In this document: piece by piece, positions 9,922 to 20,808 of the stretch | How positions within the stretch are numbered: the stretch's first letter is position 1 | How the letters are laid out: each line of letters opens with the position of its first letter | Source: an uncultured Burkholderiales bacterium | Lineage (GTDB): Bacteria > Pseudomonadota > Gammaproteobacteria > Burkholderiales > Burkholderiaceae_C | NCBI GenBank assembly: GCA_903906635.1 | Contig: CAIVLE010000014.1 | Coordinates: forward strand, 1-41,931 | DNA length: 41,931 nt | Direction of reading: 5' to 3' | Program-made: the position numbers and the translations under genes | Notes under the pieces: model-generated | What the model saw: only the letters and a program-made list of their open reading frames with translations | Told to the model about the DNA's origin: nothing | The model's database searches: none

Positions 9922-10164
9922 ATGCCTGCTTCGCCCGTTGTCCCTGTTGACCCCCGCACCTGTCCCTTGTGTGGAAACCCCAATGGGTGTGCGATGGAAA
10001 GCGCCAAAACCACGGGTCAAGCCGCTCAAACGTGTTGGTGCGTGAACGTGGGCTTTTCAGCCGAGCTCTTGGCACGCGTTCCATCCAGTGCCAAGCGTAA
10101 AGCCTGCATTTGTGAAACTTGCGCACAGCAAGACGCAGCGACTCAAGGCGTGCACCGTGTCTGA
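9922..10164 (+). CDS. cysteine-rich CWC family protein
   Basis: About 80 aa with CPLCG-x-x-NGC ... CWC ... CICETC pattern. Confidence 0.82.
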   Translation: MPASPVVPVDPRTCPLCGNPNGCAMESAKTTGQAAQTCWCVNVGFSAELLARVPSSAKRKACICETCAQQDAATQGVHRV

Positions 10165-11629
10165 TCGCGGCTCACTGGCCGAACTACAAAGCCGCTACGG
10201 CACCCGACACCGCTGGTTGTTGTTGGCCACGGTGATGATCGGCTCAATGGCAGCCATCATCTCATCGACCATCATGAACGTGGGCATTCCGGACATGAGT
10301 CGGCAATTTGCCATTGGCCAAGAGCAAGCCCAATGGGTGAGCTCAGGCTTCATGGTGGCCATGACCGTGTCGATGCTCACCACCCCTTGGCTGTTGGTGC
10401 GCTTTGGTTACCGACGCACCTACACCGGGTGCATGTTGTTGCTGGCCGGCGCAGGCGTTGCGGGAGGCTTGTCTAGCGACTACAACTGGGTGCTGGTGGC
10501 ACGGGTGGCCGAAGGCTTGGCGGCAGGGGTAGTACAACCCATTCCGGCCATCATCATCTTGCGGGCCTTTGACACCTCGGAGCAAGGACGCGCCAACAGT
10601 TGGTTTGGCATGGGCGTGGTGCTGGCCCCCGCCATTGGTCCCAGCATTGGGGGCTTACTGGTTGACATGTTTGGCTGGCGATCCCTGTTCTTCATGGTGG
10701 TGCCTTTTTGCGCGACCTCTTTGTGGCTCTCGCACCGCTTTGTGCCCACCAGCGCACCCGGTGGCGTGAGCGCCAATCACGGCAAGCCCACTTTGGATGT
10801 GGGTGGCTTGGCGCTGGCCACCGTGGGCACTTTGTGCCTGCTCAACGGGCTGGTGTTGCTGCACCGAGCTCAGTACAGCCTATCGGCCGTGTTGCTCGTG
10901 TCTACTCTGGGCTGCTTGGTTGGCTTCATTGCCTGGCAACGTTGGCAAATGGCCCGCGACAGTCTGCCCTTGATGAACTTGGCGCTGTTCGCACATCGCC
11001 CTTTCGCCATGGGCACGGTGGTGGCATTCATCTATGGCATTGCCTTGTTTGGGTCCACTTATTTGATTCCGGTTTATCTGCAATTGGGGCTGGGCTTGTC
11101 GGCCAGCCACGTGGGCACCTTGCTGTTGCCTGCGGGTTTGGTGTTGGCGTTGACCATTGCCATCGTGGGTCGCTACTCCAGCACCCATCCCACGCATTTG
11201 TTGGTGAGCTTTGGCTTGGCTATGCTTGCGCTGTCGTTTGCGCTGATGTTGATCGTCAATTTACAAACCGCTTTGTGGGTGCTGGTGCTGCTGACCTTGC
11301 TCGGGCGCATTGGCCTGGGCTTTGTACTGCCCTCACTCAACATTGGTGCGATGCGCAGTCTAGAGACGCAATTGATTCCTCAAGGTGCGAGCACCATCAA
11401 CTTTTTGCGCATGCTCGGTGGAGCTGCCGGCGTGAGCCTATGCGGCATCTTGCTGGAGTGGCGTTTGGCTGCACATGGCGACACACTGACCAACACCGAA
11501 CTCTCGCTGAATCGACTGGCAGCGTTTGACGAGGTGTTTTTGATCTTGGCTGCCGTGTGTTCCTTGGCCATGTGGGCCGCCTGGAATATCCGAGACATCC
11601 GCCACCCAGCTCTTGCTGAAGAAAAGTAA
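10157..11629 (+). CDS. MFS transporter, DHA2 (EmrB/QacA-like) family
   Basis: Multi-TM; IISSTIMNVGIPDMSRQFAIGQEQAQWVSSGFMVAM; GTG start overlapping the CWC gene by 8 nt. Confidence 0.88.
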   Translation: MSDRGSLAELQSRYGTRHRWLLLATVMIGSMAAIISSTIMNVGIPDMSRQFAIGQEQAQWVSSGFMVAMTVSMLTTPWLLVRFGYRRTYTGCMLLLAGAGVAGGLSSDYNWVLVARVAEGLAAGVVQPIPAIIILRAFDTSEQGRANSWFGMGVVLAPAIGPSIGGLLVDMFGWRSLFFMVVPFCATSLWLSHRFVPTSAPGGVSANHGKPTLDVGGLALATVGTLCLLNGLVLLHRAQYSLSAVLLVSTLGCLVGFIAWQRWQMARDSLPLMNLALFAHRPFAMGTVVAFIYGIALFGSTYLIPVYLQLGLGLSASHVGTLLLPAGLVLALTIAIVGRYSSTHPTHLLVSFGLAMLALSFALMLIVNLQTALWVLVLLTLLGRIGLGFVLPSLNIGAMRSLETQLIPQGASTINFLRMLGGAAGVSLCGILLEWRLAAHGDTLTNTELSLNRLAAFDEVFLILAAVCSLAMWAAWNIRDIRHPALAEEK

Positions 11630-11635
11630 ATCACC

Positions 11636-12415
11636 ATGTGCCAACTCCTGGGCTTGAACTGCAAAAACCCCACCGACGCGACCTTTAGTTTCACCGGGTT
11701 TGCGCAACGTGCAGGGGTGACCGACCACCATGCGGACGGGTGGGGCATTGCATTTTTTGAAGGCTCTGAGCAAGACCGGGGCTTGCGCCACTTCATTGAC
11801 CATTTGCCGGCCAGCACCTCGCCAGTGGCGGAGCTCATTCGCCGCTACCCCATCAAAAGCCGCAACGTGATTTCGCACATTCGCAAAGCCACGCAAGGCA
11901 AGGTGGCGCTAGAGAACTGCCACCCTTTTGTGCGCGAGCTCTGGGGCCGCTACTGGGTGTTTGCGCACAACGGCAATTTAGAAAACTACGCGCCACGTTT
12001 GCATGGCAACTTCAAGCCTGTGGGGCAGACCGACAGCGAACAAGCGTTTTGCTGGCTGATGCAAGAGCTGGCCAAGTCGCACGCCAGTGTGCCCTCCGTG
12101 GCAGAGCTCACACTCACACTGCACGAGTTGGTGCCTCGCATCGCCAAGCACGGCACGTTCAACTTTTTGCTCTCCAACGGGCAAGCGCTGTGGGCCCATG
12201 CTTCGACTCACTTGAGCTACATCGAGCGGCGCCATCCCTTTGCCAGCGCAACCTTGAGCGACCAAGACATGAGCATCAACTTTGCCGAGCATGCCTCCCC
12301 CGATGACCGCGTGGCGGTGGTGGTCACGGCCCCGCTGACCACCAACGAGACCTGGACACCGTTTGCGCCCGGTGAGTTGAAGGTGTTTGTGGATGGAGAG
12401 ATTTTTTCGGCTTGA
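11636..12415 (+). CDS. class II glutamine amidotransferase (YafJ-like)
   Basis: MCQLLGLNC N-terminal Cys2 nucleophile, DHHADGWGIAFFEG, SHIRKATQGKV, FAHNGNL. Confidence 0.93.
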   Translation: MCQLLGLNCKNPTDATFSFTGFAQRAGVTDHHADGWGIAFFEGSEQDRGLRHFIDHLPASTSPVAELIRRYPIKSRNVISHIRKATQGKVALENCHPFVRELWGRYWVFAHNGNLENYAPRLHGNFKPVGQTDSEQAFCWLMQELAKSHASVPSVAELTLTLHELVPRIAKHGTFNFLLSNGQALWAHASTHLSYIERRHPFASATLSDQDMSINFAEHASPDDRVAVVVTAPLTTNETWTPFAPGELKVFVDGEIFSA

Positions 12416-12436
12416 ATGACGCTGCAGTCGGTTCGA

Positions 12437-13612
12437 CTATTGCTCAAAAGCAAGCCCTGCGTATTGCTCTGCCAAAGCGGCTTGTGCATGGTGCGATGAT
12501 TTGAGATAGTCCAACTCAAACTCTTGGGTACGTTGGTCAAAATCACTCGCCTGCGGGAAGCGGTGCAACAAATTGGTCAGGTACCAAGAGGTTCGTACCG
12601 AACTCCACACGCGACGCAACGCCATCTCGCTGTAGCCATCCAACAAGGTTGTGGATCCGTGGCTGTAAAAGGCTGCTAGAGCTCTCGAGAGATAGAACAC
12701 ATCGGATACCGCCAGATTCAAGCCCTTGGCCCCTGTCGGCGGAACAATGTGCGCCGCATCGCCTGCCAAGAAGAGTTGCCCATGGCGCATGGGTTCGCAA
12801 ACAAAGCTGCGCAATGGCGCGATGGACTTCTCAATCGATGGGCCCGTCACGATGGCATCCGCCAACTCCTTGGGGTAACGTGCTTTCAACTCACTCCAAA
12901 AGCGGTCGTCAGACCAGTCTTCAATTTTTGTGTCCAGCGGGGCTTGAACATAGTAGCGACTGAGGGTCGGGCTGCGCATGGACGCCAAAGCAAATCCGCG
13001 TGGATGGTTCGCATAAATGATGTCAGGAAGTGGCGGTGTTTCTGACAAGATGCCCAACCATCCAAAAGGGTACTCTTTCTCAAAGACACGCAACACGTTG
13101 GCTGGGATGGCTTTGCGTGACACGCCGTGAAATCCATCGCAGCCTGCGATGTAATCGCAATCCAAATGCACAGATTCGCCGTTGTGGCGGAAGGTCACGC
13201 AGGGATGATCAGTCGCCACATCGACCAATTGGACGTCTTCGACCTCGCTCAGTACCTTGGCATTGCGCCGATCAGCGGCGTCAAACAGGTCCTCTTGAAT
13301 GCTTGTCTGGCCATAGGCCATGAAACGCTTGTTGACGTGCTTTTTCACGTCGATGAAAAAGCTCTCACGTCCGGCCCAAACGATCTTCATGCCATCGTGC
13401 GCATGGCCCTGACGGTCCATTCGTGTGCCCAAGCCGTTTTGCCGAAGAACATCCACGGTGGTTTGCTCGAGCACACCGGCACGAATGCGCGACAACACAT
13501 GGGCTCGGCTATTTTTTTCCAAGACAACGCTGTCCACACCGTGGCGGTGCAAGATATGCGACAACAACAATCCGGCGGGTCCGCCGCCGATGATGGCCAC
13601 TTGCGTTTTCAT
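12437..13612 (-). CDS. pobA: 4-hydroxybenzoate 3-monooxygenase
   Basis: VAIIGGGPAGLLLSHILHRHGVDSVVLE, RAGVLEQTTVDVL, FLAGDAAHIVPPTGAKGLNLAVSDV; about 390 aa. Confidence 0.95.
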   Translation of the reverse strand: MKTQVAIIGGGPAGLLLSHILHRHGVDSVVLEKNSRAHVLSRIRAGVLEQTTVDVLRQNGLGTRMDRQGHAHDGMKIVWAGRESFFIDVKKHVNKRFMAYGQTSIQEDLFDAADRRNAKVLSEVEDVQLVDVATDHPCVTFRHNGESVHLDCDYIAGCDGFHGVSRKAIPANVLRVFEKEYPFGWLGILSETPPLPDIIYANHPRGFALASMRSPTLSRYYVQAPLDTKIEDWSDDRFWSELKARYPKELADAIVTGPSIEKSIAPLRSFVCEPMRHGQLFLAGDAAHIVPPTGAKGLNLAVSDVFYLSRALAAFYSHGSTTLLDGYSEMALRRVWSSVRTSWYLTNLLHRFPQASDFDQRTQEFELDYLKSSHHAQAALAEQYAGLAFEQ

Positions 13613-13704
13613 CTGCAACTTCCTTTTTCGCTAATCCGCCGCGTTGACGTCGTGACCTGAAGCGTACGGAGGCGAGCCCCTTTGGGGGATGCAACCAGCG
13701 CCAC

Positions 13705-14655
13705 TCAGTGCTGTACCGCCGCCTCCAGCGCGTCGATAAAAAAAGCGGCCACGTTGCAGCCAGTTTGGTCAAAGATTTCTTGAAAGCAAGTGGGACTGGT
13801 GACATTCACCTCGGTCAAGCAGTCGCCAATCACATCCAAGCCCACCAGCAACAAACCCCGCGCAGCGAGCACCGGGCCCAAGGCCTCGGCTATCTCGCGG
13901 TCGCGCGGCGAAATGGCTTGCGCCACGCCTTTGCCACCTGCGGCCAAGTTGCCGCGCACCTCACCGCCTTGGGGAATGCGTGCCAAGCAATAAGGCACCA
14001 CGCGACCACCAATCACCAGCACCCGCTTGTCGCCTTGTGCGATAGCTGGCAAAAACTTTTGCACCATCACGGTTTGGGCACCGTCACGGTTGAGGGTTTC
14101 AATGATGGCGCCGAGATTCAAGCCATCGGCTTTGACACGAAAAATGCCCATGCCGCCCATGCCGTCGAGGGGCTTCAAGATGATGTCTTGGTGCTGCACA
14201 TGAAAGTCTTTGACTGCTTGTGCATCGCGCGTGACCAACGTGGGGCTGATGAATTGTGCGAACTCCAAAATGGCCAACTTCTCGGGATGGTCACGCAAGG
14301 CGGCGGGCTTGTTGAACACCTTGGCGCCTTCGCGCTCGGCTTGCTCTAGCAAGTGGGTGGCATAAAAGTATTCGCTGTCAAAAGGCGGGTCTTTGCGCAT
14401 GATTACCGCATCGACACTGTGCAATGCCAGGTGCTCCTCGACACCTTGCACCTCAAACCATGCATCGGCCTGTCCTGTGAGATGAATGCGCTGGGCGCGC
14501 GTGGTGACCTTGTGCCCACTTTGCCACATGATGTCTTGTGGCTCACATGCCAACACATGGTGACCGCGAAGTTGTGCTTCGCGCATCATGGCAAAGGTGG
14601 TGTCTTTGTAGATTTTGAAAGACGCCAGGGGGTCTGCCACGAAGAGGATGTGCAT
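13705..14655 (-). CDS. gshB: glutathione synthase
   Basis: MHILFVADPLASFKIYKDTTFAMMREAQ, MRKDPPFDSEYFYAT, KPLDGMGGMGIFRV, DVIGDCLTEVNVTSPTCFQEI. Confidence 0.97.
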   Translation of the reverse strand: MHILFVADPLASFKIYKDTTFAMMREAQLRGHHVLACEPQDIMWQSGHKVTTRAQRIHLTGQADAWFEVQGVEEHLALHSVDAVIMRKDPPFDSEYFYATHLLEQAEREGAKVFNKPAALRDHPEKLAILEFAQFISPTLVTRDAQAVKDFHVQHQDIILKPLDGMGGMGIFRVKADGLNLGAIIETLNRDGAQTVMVQKFLPAIAQGDKRVLVIGGRVVPYCLARIPQGGEVRGNLAAGGKGVAQAISPRDREIAEALGPVLAARGLLLVGLDVIGDCLTEVNVTSPTCFQEIFDQTGCNVAAFFIDALEAAVQH

Positions 14656-14658
14656 GGA

Positions 14659-16533
14659 TTAAATCTCGATCTTGCTGCCCAACTCGACCACAGAGTTACT
14701 GGGCAGATTCAAGAAATCTGCGGCAGAGCTGGCGTTGAGGTGCATTTGAGCAAAGAGTTTTTCGCGCCATGGGACCATGCCGCTGCCCACGGTCGGCACC
14801 ACGCGATCGCGTGACAAGAAATAACTTGTAGTCATGGGATTGATATCACAGCCCTTGCCACTCAAGAGCGCCAAACCACTGGGCACATCGGGGTCATCTT
14901 TGAAACCGTAGTTCAAGAAAACCTTCCAGCAGTCGTTGCCAAGGGATTGGGCTTCAATCCTTTCAGACATGTCCACCCAAGGCACCTCATGGCTGCGAAC
15001 CGTCACAAACAAGTTTTGTGCATGGAGGACTTTGTTGTGCTTGAGGTTGTGCAAGATGGAGTTCGGCACTGTTTCTGCCTCTGCCGTCAAAAACACCGCC
15101 GTACCTTCCACACGTGTGGGGGGATGCGCGAACACGGACTCCAAAAAGGTCTGCAAGTCCATGCCATGCGTGCGAACGGCCATGCGCAATAAACGCCGGC
15201 CTTCTTTCCAAGTGGCGAGCATGACAAATAAGGCGATCGCCATGGCAATGGGAAACCAACCGCCTTGGAAAAATTTCAAAGAGTTTGAGATGAAAAAACC
15301 CACATCGACCGTTAAAAACAAAGCCGTTGCGGGCAGGCACATCCACAAAGGATAGCCCCAGCCATGACGAATCACAAAATAAGTCATCAAGGTGGTGATG
15401 ACCATCACCAAGCTCACGGAAATGCCATAGGCAGCTGCCAACGCGGTGGAGGAGCCAAAGAGCGTCACGGCCAAAACAACGCCGCCAAACAAGGTCCAGT
15501 TCACTGCGGGCACATAGATTTGGCCTGTGTCTGTGGTGGATGTGTGCATGATGCTCATGCGTGGCAAAAACCCCAGCTGGATGGTTTGCTTGGTGGCGGA
15601 AAACGCCCCCGAAATCAAGGCTTGCGAGGCGATCACTGTCGCTGCAGTTGCCAAGATCACCATGGGCAACAAGGCCCAGTCAGGGAACAACAAGAAAAAC
15701 GGATTTTCGGCCGCTGCAGGATCGGCCAACACCAATGCACCTTGACCAAAGTAGTTGAGCATCAGCGTGGGCATGATCATGTAAAACCAAGCCAGTTGAA
15801 TCGGCGTTTTACCAAAGTGGCCCATGTCTGCGTACAAGGCCTCAGCACCTGTGACGCACAAGAAAACAGCACCTAAAGTAAGAAAAGCCAAACCGTGGTT
15901 TTCTAGGGCGAAGCGCAGCGCATGGACAGGATTGATCGCGGCCAAGACGGCTGGATTTTCTAGCACCGACATCAAGCCAAAGTAACCAATGACCAAAAAC
16001 CAGACCACCATGATGGGGCCAAACAATTTGCCAATGTCGGCCGTGCCACGGCGTTGCATCAAAAAGAGCATGGCCAAGACGACCAGCGAGATTGGCACCA
16101 CATAAGGTTTGGCTTCAGGCGTGACGATTTCAAGACCCTCGACAGCCGAGAGCACCGAAATGGCCGGGGTAATCACGCCATCACCAAAAAACAGTGCCAC
16201 GCCAAAAACCCCTGTGATCAACAGCACTTGGTTGGCACGCGGAGAATCTTTGACCGCTTGTGAGGCCAACGCCAGCAAAGACATCAATCCTCCCTCGCCT
16301 TGGTTGTCCGCACGCATGATGAGGGCCACATATTTCAGCGACACGATGATGGTCAGTGTCCAGAAAAACAAAGACAACACGCCCAGAATATTGGCCTCAT
16401 TGATCGGTACGTGTGCGCTGGCGAAAACCTCTTTGAACGCATACAAAGGGGAAGTGCCGATGTCGCCGTAGACAACGCCAATCGCGCCAAGTGTCAATGC
16501 CGTCAGTGATGATTTTTGGATTTGTTCCATCAT
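14659..16533 (-). CDS. kup: Kup family low-affinity potassium transporter
   Basis: [34 protein letters not shown]; about 620 aa. Confidence 0.97.
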   Translation of the reverse strand: MMEQIQKSSLTALTLGAIGVVYGDIGTSPLYAFKEVFASAHVPINEANILGVLSLFFWTLTIIVSLKYVALIMRADNQGEGGLMSLLALASQAVKDSPRANQVLLITGVFGVALFFGDGVITPAISVLSAVEGLEIVTPEAKPYVVPISLVVLAMLFLMQRRGTADIGKLFGPIMVVWFLVIGYFGLMSVLENPAVLAAINPVHALRFALENHGLAFLTLGAVFLCVTGAEALYADMGHFGKTPIQLAWFYMIMPTLMLNYFGQGALVLADPAAAENPFFLLFPDWALLPMVILATAATVIASQALISGAFSATKQTIQLGFLPRMSIMHTSTTDTGQIYVPAVNWTLFGGVVLAVTLFGSSTALAAAYGISVSLVMVITTLMTYFVIRHGWGYPLWMCLPATALFLTVDVGFFISNSLKFFQGGWFPIAMAIALFVMLATWKEGRRLLRMAVRTHGMDLQTFLESVFAHPPTRVEGTAVFLTAEAETVPNSILHNLKHNKVLHAQNLFVTVRSHEVPWVDMSERIEAQSLGNDCWKVFLNYGFKDDPDVPSGLALLSGKGCDINPMTTSYFLSRDRVVPTVGSGMVPWREKLFAQMHLNASSAADFLNLPSNSVVELGSKIEI

Positions 16534-16538
16534 GAACC

Positions 16539-17834
16539 TCAGTCGTAATTTTCAGCTTCAGGATCGGTCGCTTCGAGCTCGTAACTCGCAGCCAGCATGG
16601 CCAAGCGCCCAATCACCCCATACATGTAGAAACGGTTGGGCGTGCTCGCACCGGGCTTGACGCCAGGCTGCGGCGTGTGCGCGCTTTGCTCAAAAGCCAA
16701 GGGCACAAAACTGGCGCCAGGGGCGTTCAAGTTCTCGTCAATGCCTCGGTCCGCGTGCACGCGGTAGAACCCACCCACCACATAGCGGTCCATCATGTAG
16801 ACCACGGGTTCGGCCACCGCGTCGTTCAAACGCTCATAGGTGAGCACCCCCTCTTGGATGATCACCTGGTTGACCGCCTGTCCGTCTTTGACCACGCTCA
16901 TTTTGTTACGCGTTCTGCGGTTCAAGGCGTCCAGATCTTTGACATCGCGCACCGTCATGATGCCCATGCCATAGGTGCCGTTGTCGGCTTTGACGATGAC
17001 AAATGGTTTTTCTTGGATGCCGTACTCTTTGTATTTGCGCTTGATCTTGGTGAGCAAGGCATCGACATTGGTTTGCAAGCACTCCATGCCGGTGCCTTCG
17101 GCAAAGTTCACTTCCCCGCACTGGTTGAACATGGGATTGATCAACCAAGGGTCGATGCCCAAGAGCTTTCCAAAGCGTTTGGCCACTTCTTCGTAGCACT
17201 CAAAGTGCTTGCTCTTGCGGCGTACGCTCCAGCCCGCATGCAAAGGCGGCAACAAATACTGCTCGTGCAAGTCCTCCAAGATGCCGGGAATGCCGGCACT
17301 CAAATCGTTGTTGAGCAAGATGGTGCAAGGGTCAAAGTCTTTGAGGCCCAAGCGGCGTTTGCTGCGGATCACGGGCTCAAGGGTGACGTGGTCTCCGTTG
17401 GGCAACTCGATCGTGGTGGTTTCTTTGATCTCAGGATTGATCGAACCAATGCGCACATTCAAACCAGCCATGTGAAAGATGCGCTGGAGCTGCGCAACGT
17501 TTGACAGGTAGAAGGTGTTGCGCGTGTGGTTCTCAGGGATCACCAACAGGTTGCGTGCTTCGGGACAAATTTTTTCAATCGCGGCCATCGCGGCTTGCAC
17601 GGCCAAGGGCAGCATCTCAGGCGTGAGGTTGTTCCAGCCCCCGGGGTAGAGGTTGGTGTCGACCGGCGCGAGCTTAAAGCCCGCATTGCGAATGTCCACC
17701 GAGCTATAAAACGGGGGCGTGTGCTCCATCCATTCCAAGCGAAACCAACGCTCAATGGCGGGCATGGAGTCGAGGATGCGTTGCTCAAGCTCGTTGATGG
17801 GGCCAGTCAAGGCTGTGATGAGGTGGGGAACCAT
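16539..17834 (-). CDS. gshA: glutamate--cysteine ligase (Acidithiobacillus/betaproteobacterial type)
   Basis: [34 protein letters not shown]-type segment; paired with gshB. Confidence 0.93.
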   Translation of the reverse strand: MVPHLITALTGPINELEQRILDSMPAIERWFRLEWMEHTPPFYSSVDIRNAGFKLAPVDTNLYPGGWNNLTPEMLPLAVQAAMAAIEKICPEARNLLVIPENHTRNTFYLSNVAQLQRIFHMAGLNVRIGSINPEIKETTTIELPNGDHVTLEPVIRSKRRLGLKDFDPCTILLNNDLSAGIPGILEDLHEQYLLPPLHAGWSVRRKSKHFECYEEVAKRFGKLLGIDPWLINPMFNQCGEVNFAEGTGMECLQTNVDALLTKIKRKYKEYGIQEKPFVIVKADNGTYGMGIMTVRDVKDLDALNRRTRNKMSVVKDGQAVNQVIIQEGVLTYERLNDAVAEPVVYMMDRYVVGGFYRVHADRGIDENLNAPGASFVPLAFEQSAHTPQPGVKPGASTPNRFYMYGVIGRLAMLAASYELEATDPEAENYD

Positions 17835-17915
17835 GGTGTCCTTCTAGTGGAGGGCAATTCTAGGACCTTGCATGAAGCTTCGCAGCGTCGATCGTGGCCC
17901 TGTCACTGAACTGTC

Positions 17916-19196
17916 TCAAAGGCGAATTTCGCCCTGTCCTAACACCACGTACTTCAGCGAAGTCAGTCCTTCAATCCCAACAGGACCTCGCGCGTGGAAT
18001 TTGTCAGTAGAAATGCCTATTTCCGCCCCCAAACCATACTCAAAGCCATCGGCAAATCGGGTGCTGGCGTTGACCATGACACTGGACGAATCGACCTCGC
18101 GCAAGAAGCGCTGGGCATGCATGTGGTCGCGAGTCAGGATGGCTTCGGTGTGGTGGCTACCGTAGTGGTTGATGTGGTCAATCGCCGCATCCAACCCGTC
18201 GACCACTTTGATGCTGACGATGGGTCCCAGGTATTCCTCAAACCAATCTTGCTCGGTAGCGTCAGTGAGTTGCGCGCCCGAAACACTGGCCAGCAAGGCA
18301 CGGGCTTCGGGGCAGCAGCGCATTTCCACGCCTTTGCTGGCAAACACTTTGCCAATGCGCGGCAAAAAAGCGCCCGCCACACCACGGGCCACCAACAAGC
18401 TTTCACTGGCGTTGCAGGGGCTGTACTTTTGGGTCTTGGCGTTGTCTGTGACTGTCACGGCCATATCCACATCGCAGGGGTCGTCCACATAGGTGTGGCA
18501 GTTGCCATCGAGGTGCTTGATGACGGGCACCTTGGCGTCGCGGCTGATGCGCTCAATCAAGCCTTTGCCACCACGCGGAATGATGACGTCGACAAACTGC
18601 GGCATGGCAATCAAATGCCCCACGGCTTCGCGGTCAGTGGTGGGCACCAACTGCACGGCTTGTGCAGGCAAGCCAGCTGCCACCAAGGCTTGCTGCACCA
18701 ACACAGCCAGGGCTTTGTTGGACTCGATGGCTTCTGAGCCGCCACGCAAGATGCAGGCGTTGCCGCTCTTGATGGCCAAGGAAGCGGCTTCGATGGTGAC
18801 GTTGGGTCGGCTCTCGAAAATCATGCCGAACACGCCAATGGGCACACGCATTTGCCCCACGCGAATGCCGCTGGGTTGTTGCTTCATGCCAATGATTTCA
18901 CCGATCACATCGGGCATGGTGGCCAGCTGCTCGCAGCCCTGTGCGCAGGTCTCGAGCACCTTGGGGCTGAGCTTGAGGCGATCCACCATGGGTGCATCCA
19001 GCCCTGCCGCAGTGGCACGGGCGATGTCTTTGGCATTGTCAAGTTGCAAAGCGTCGACGTTGGCGCGCAACAAGGCGGCCAAGTTGCGCAGCGCCTGGCT
19101 TTTGATCGCCGCCGAGGCTTTGGCCATGTGGGCAGCAGCGGTTTTAGCCTGTGCGCCCAAGAGCAGCATCTGCTGGGCAAGGGGGTGTGATGTCAT
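17916..19196 (-). CDS. proA: glutamate-5-semialdehyde dehydrogenase
   Basis: [41 protein letters not shown]; start at MTSHPLAQQ. Confidence 0.97.
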   Translation of the reverse strand: MTSHPLAQQMLLLGAQAKTAAAHMAKASAAIKSQALRNLAALLRANVDALQLDNAKDIARATAAGLDAPMVDRLKLSPKVLETCAQGCEQLATMPDVIGEIIGMKQQPSGIRVGQMRVPIGVFGMIFESRPNVTIEAASLAIKSGNACILRGGSEAIESNKALAVLVQQALVAAGLPAQAVQLVPTTDREAVGHLIAMPQFVDVIIPRGGKGLIERISRDAKVPVIKHLDGNCHTYVDDPCDVDMAVTVTDNAKTQKYSPCNASESLLVARGVAGAFLPRIGKVFASKGVEMRCCPEARALLASVSGAQLTDATEQDWFEEYLGPIVSIKVVDGLDAAIDHINHYGSHHTEAILTRDHMHAQRFLREVDSSSVMVNASTRFADGFEYGLGAEIGISTDKFHARGPVGIEGLTSLKYVVLGQGEIRL

Positions 19197-19210
19197 GGCG
19201 GTATTTTCCT

Positions 19211-20281
19211 TCAAGCGGGCCGCGTCATACAGGCGCGGCACAGGCGCATGGCCAAACGATGCAGGGCTTGCCAGTTGTCGGTGGGCCAGTCAGACACTTT
19301 GAGGCCTTTGACAATGCCGTCGACCTGATGGGCCGACTGCAACAACTTGTCCAGCATGCCCACGCTCAAGCGCGGCAACACACGCTCAAAGAGTCGCTCA
19401 CGCGGGCCCCAAATGCGTTGCTCGCGCAGCACCATGGGCAAGGCCTTGCCTGCGGCCACAGCGTCTTTGACCCGCTTCAACGCGCGTATTTCTTCGGCCA
19501 AGGTGTAGTGCACCAGCACCTCGGCCTCGCCCTCGGCTTTGAGCCCATCGAGCATGCGTTGCACGCGCAAAGGCTGACCACTGAGCACGGCTTGTGCGAG
19601 TTTGAACACGTCGTACCGCGCCACATTGAGCACGGCACGCTCGACCTGCTCCAAACTGAGCTCACCGGGGCGATAGAGCAAGGCCAATTTTTCAATCTCT
19701 TGGTGTGCTGCCAACAAATTGCCTTCCACACGGTCGGCAAAGAACTGCAAGGTGTGTTGCCCAGCCTCCCCTTCGGCAACGCGTTGTTGCTGTGCGGCCA
19801 AGCGCTGGGCAATCCAGGCCGGCAAGGCCTGTCGCTCAACCGGATCGATCTGTACGCTGATGCCGTTGTTCTCGAGTGCGGCAAACCAAGCAGTACTCTT
19901 GGTCTGTTTGTCCAAGCGCGGCAACAACACCAGAGTCAAGGTGCTGTCATTGCCCACCGCCATGTCTGCGATCTGCTGCAAAGCCACACTGCCTTCTTTG
20001 CCTGGCTTGCCCGAGGGGATACGAATTTCAATGATTTGTTTGTCGGCAAACAAGCTCATGGCGCCCCCGGCGGCCAGCACTTCGCCCCAATCGAAATGGG
20101 CACCTGCCACGGTGTAGACGCTGCGCTCAGTGAAACCCTGACTGCGCGCAATGTGGCGAATGCTGTCCGCAGCCTCTTGCTGCAGCAAAGGCTCGTCGCC
20201 ATGCAAGGTGTAGAGGCTTCGCAGCCCTTTGCTGGCTTGTGCCTGCAAGTGTTGCGCGAGTTGGTTGGCCGCAATCTGCAT
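19211..20281 (-). CDS. holA: DNA polymerase III subunit delta
   Basis: [20 protein letters not shown], family pattern and conserved position between lptE and proA. Confidence 0.93.
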   Translation of the reverse strand: MQIAANQLAQHLQAQASKGLRSLYTLHGDEPLLQQEAADSIRHIARSQGFTERSVYTVAGAHFDWGEVLAAGGAMSLFADKQIIEIRIPSGKPGKEGSVALQQIADMAVGNDSTLTLVLLPRLDKQTKSTAWFAALENNGISVQIDPVERQALPAWIAQRLAAQQQRVAEGEAGQHTLQFFADRVEGNLLAAHQEIEKLALLYRPGELSLEQVERAVLNVARYDVFKLAQAVLSGQPLRVQRMLDGLKAEGEAEVLVHYTLAEEIRALKRVKDAVAAGKALPMVLREQRIWGPRERLFERVLPRLSVGMLDKLLQSAHQVDGIVKGLKVSDWPTDNWQALHRLAMRLCRACMTRPA

Positions 20282-20289
20282 GGCGGCTC

Positions 20290-20808
20290 TCAGAGTTGGC
20301 GCAAGGTGGCCAAACGACGCTGGATTTGCTGCACCAAGTCGTTTTCCATGTCGCGGTAGAGCAAGCCTTCTTCCGACTCTTTGAACAAAGCGCCTGTTTC
20401 GTTGAAGTTGATGTCGCGGTTGAGCTGGATTTCAGCTTCTGGAATCAACTCTTTGCCTTCTAGGGTACGCACCCGAAAGCGATACCGCAAGCGCAGTTGG
20501 TATTCACGGATCGCCCCCGATGAGGTACGCCCCACCACCACCTTCTCTCGGAACTCGGCCAACTGATCCAAGATGATTTGCGCGCGCTCAATTTGTCGGG
20601 GGTCGGTGATGACCTCCACCTGCCCGCTCGAAGTCAGGCTGCGGTGCAGCTTGATGCCCAGCGCAGAATTGACGGGCACCGTGCTGAAAACCGTTCGAAA
20701 CGCATAGTTGGGCGGTTGGCGCAACTCAAAACCACAGCCTGCCAGCACCCCGGCTAACCCTAAAGCCAAGCCGAGAACAAAACGACGGCGTGTGTGCGTG
20801 GCTGCCAT
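20290..20808 (-). CDS. lptE: LPS assembly lipoprotein LptE
   Basis: Lipobox LAGCGFELR; located between leuS and holA. Confidence 0.93.
   Translation of the reverse strand: MAATHTRRRFVLGLALGLAGVLAGCGFELRQPPNYAFRTVFSTVPVNSALGIKLHRSLTSSGQVEVITDPRQIERAQIILDQLAEFREKVVVGRTSSGAIREYQLRLRYRFRVRTLEGKELIPEAEIQLNRDINFNETGALFKESEEGLLYRDMENDLVQQIQRRLATLRQL

Noticed and set aside
18493-19302. 269-aa + strand ORF over proA
   Set aside because: Antisense to proA with no recognised domain.
19151-20359. 402-aa + strand ORF
   Set aside because: Antisense shadow of holA/proA; no recognisable domain and unnatural composition.
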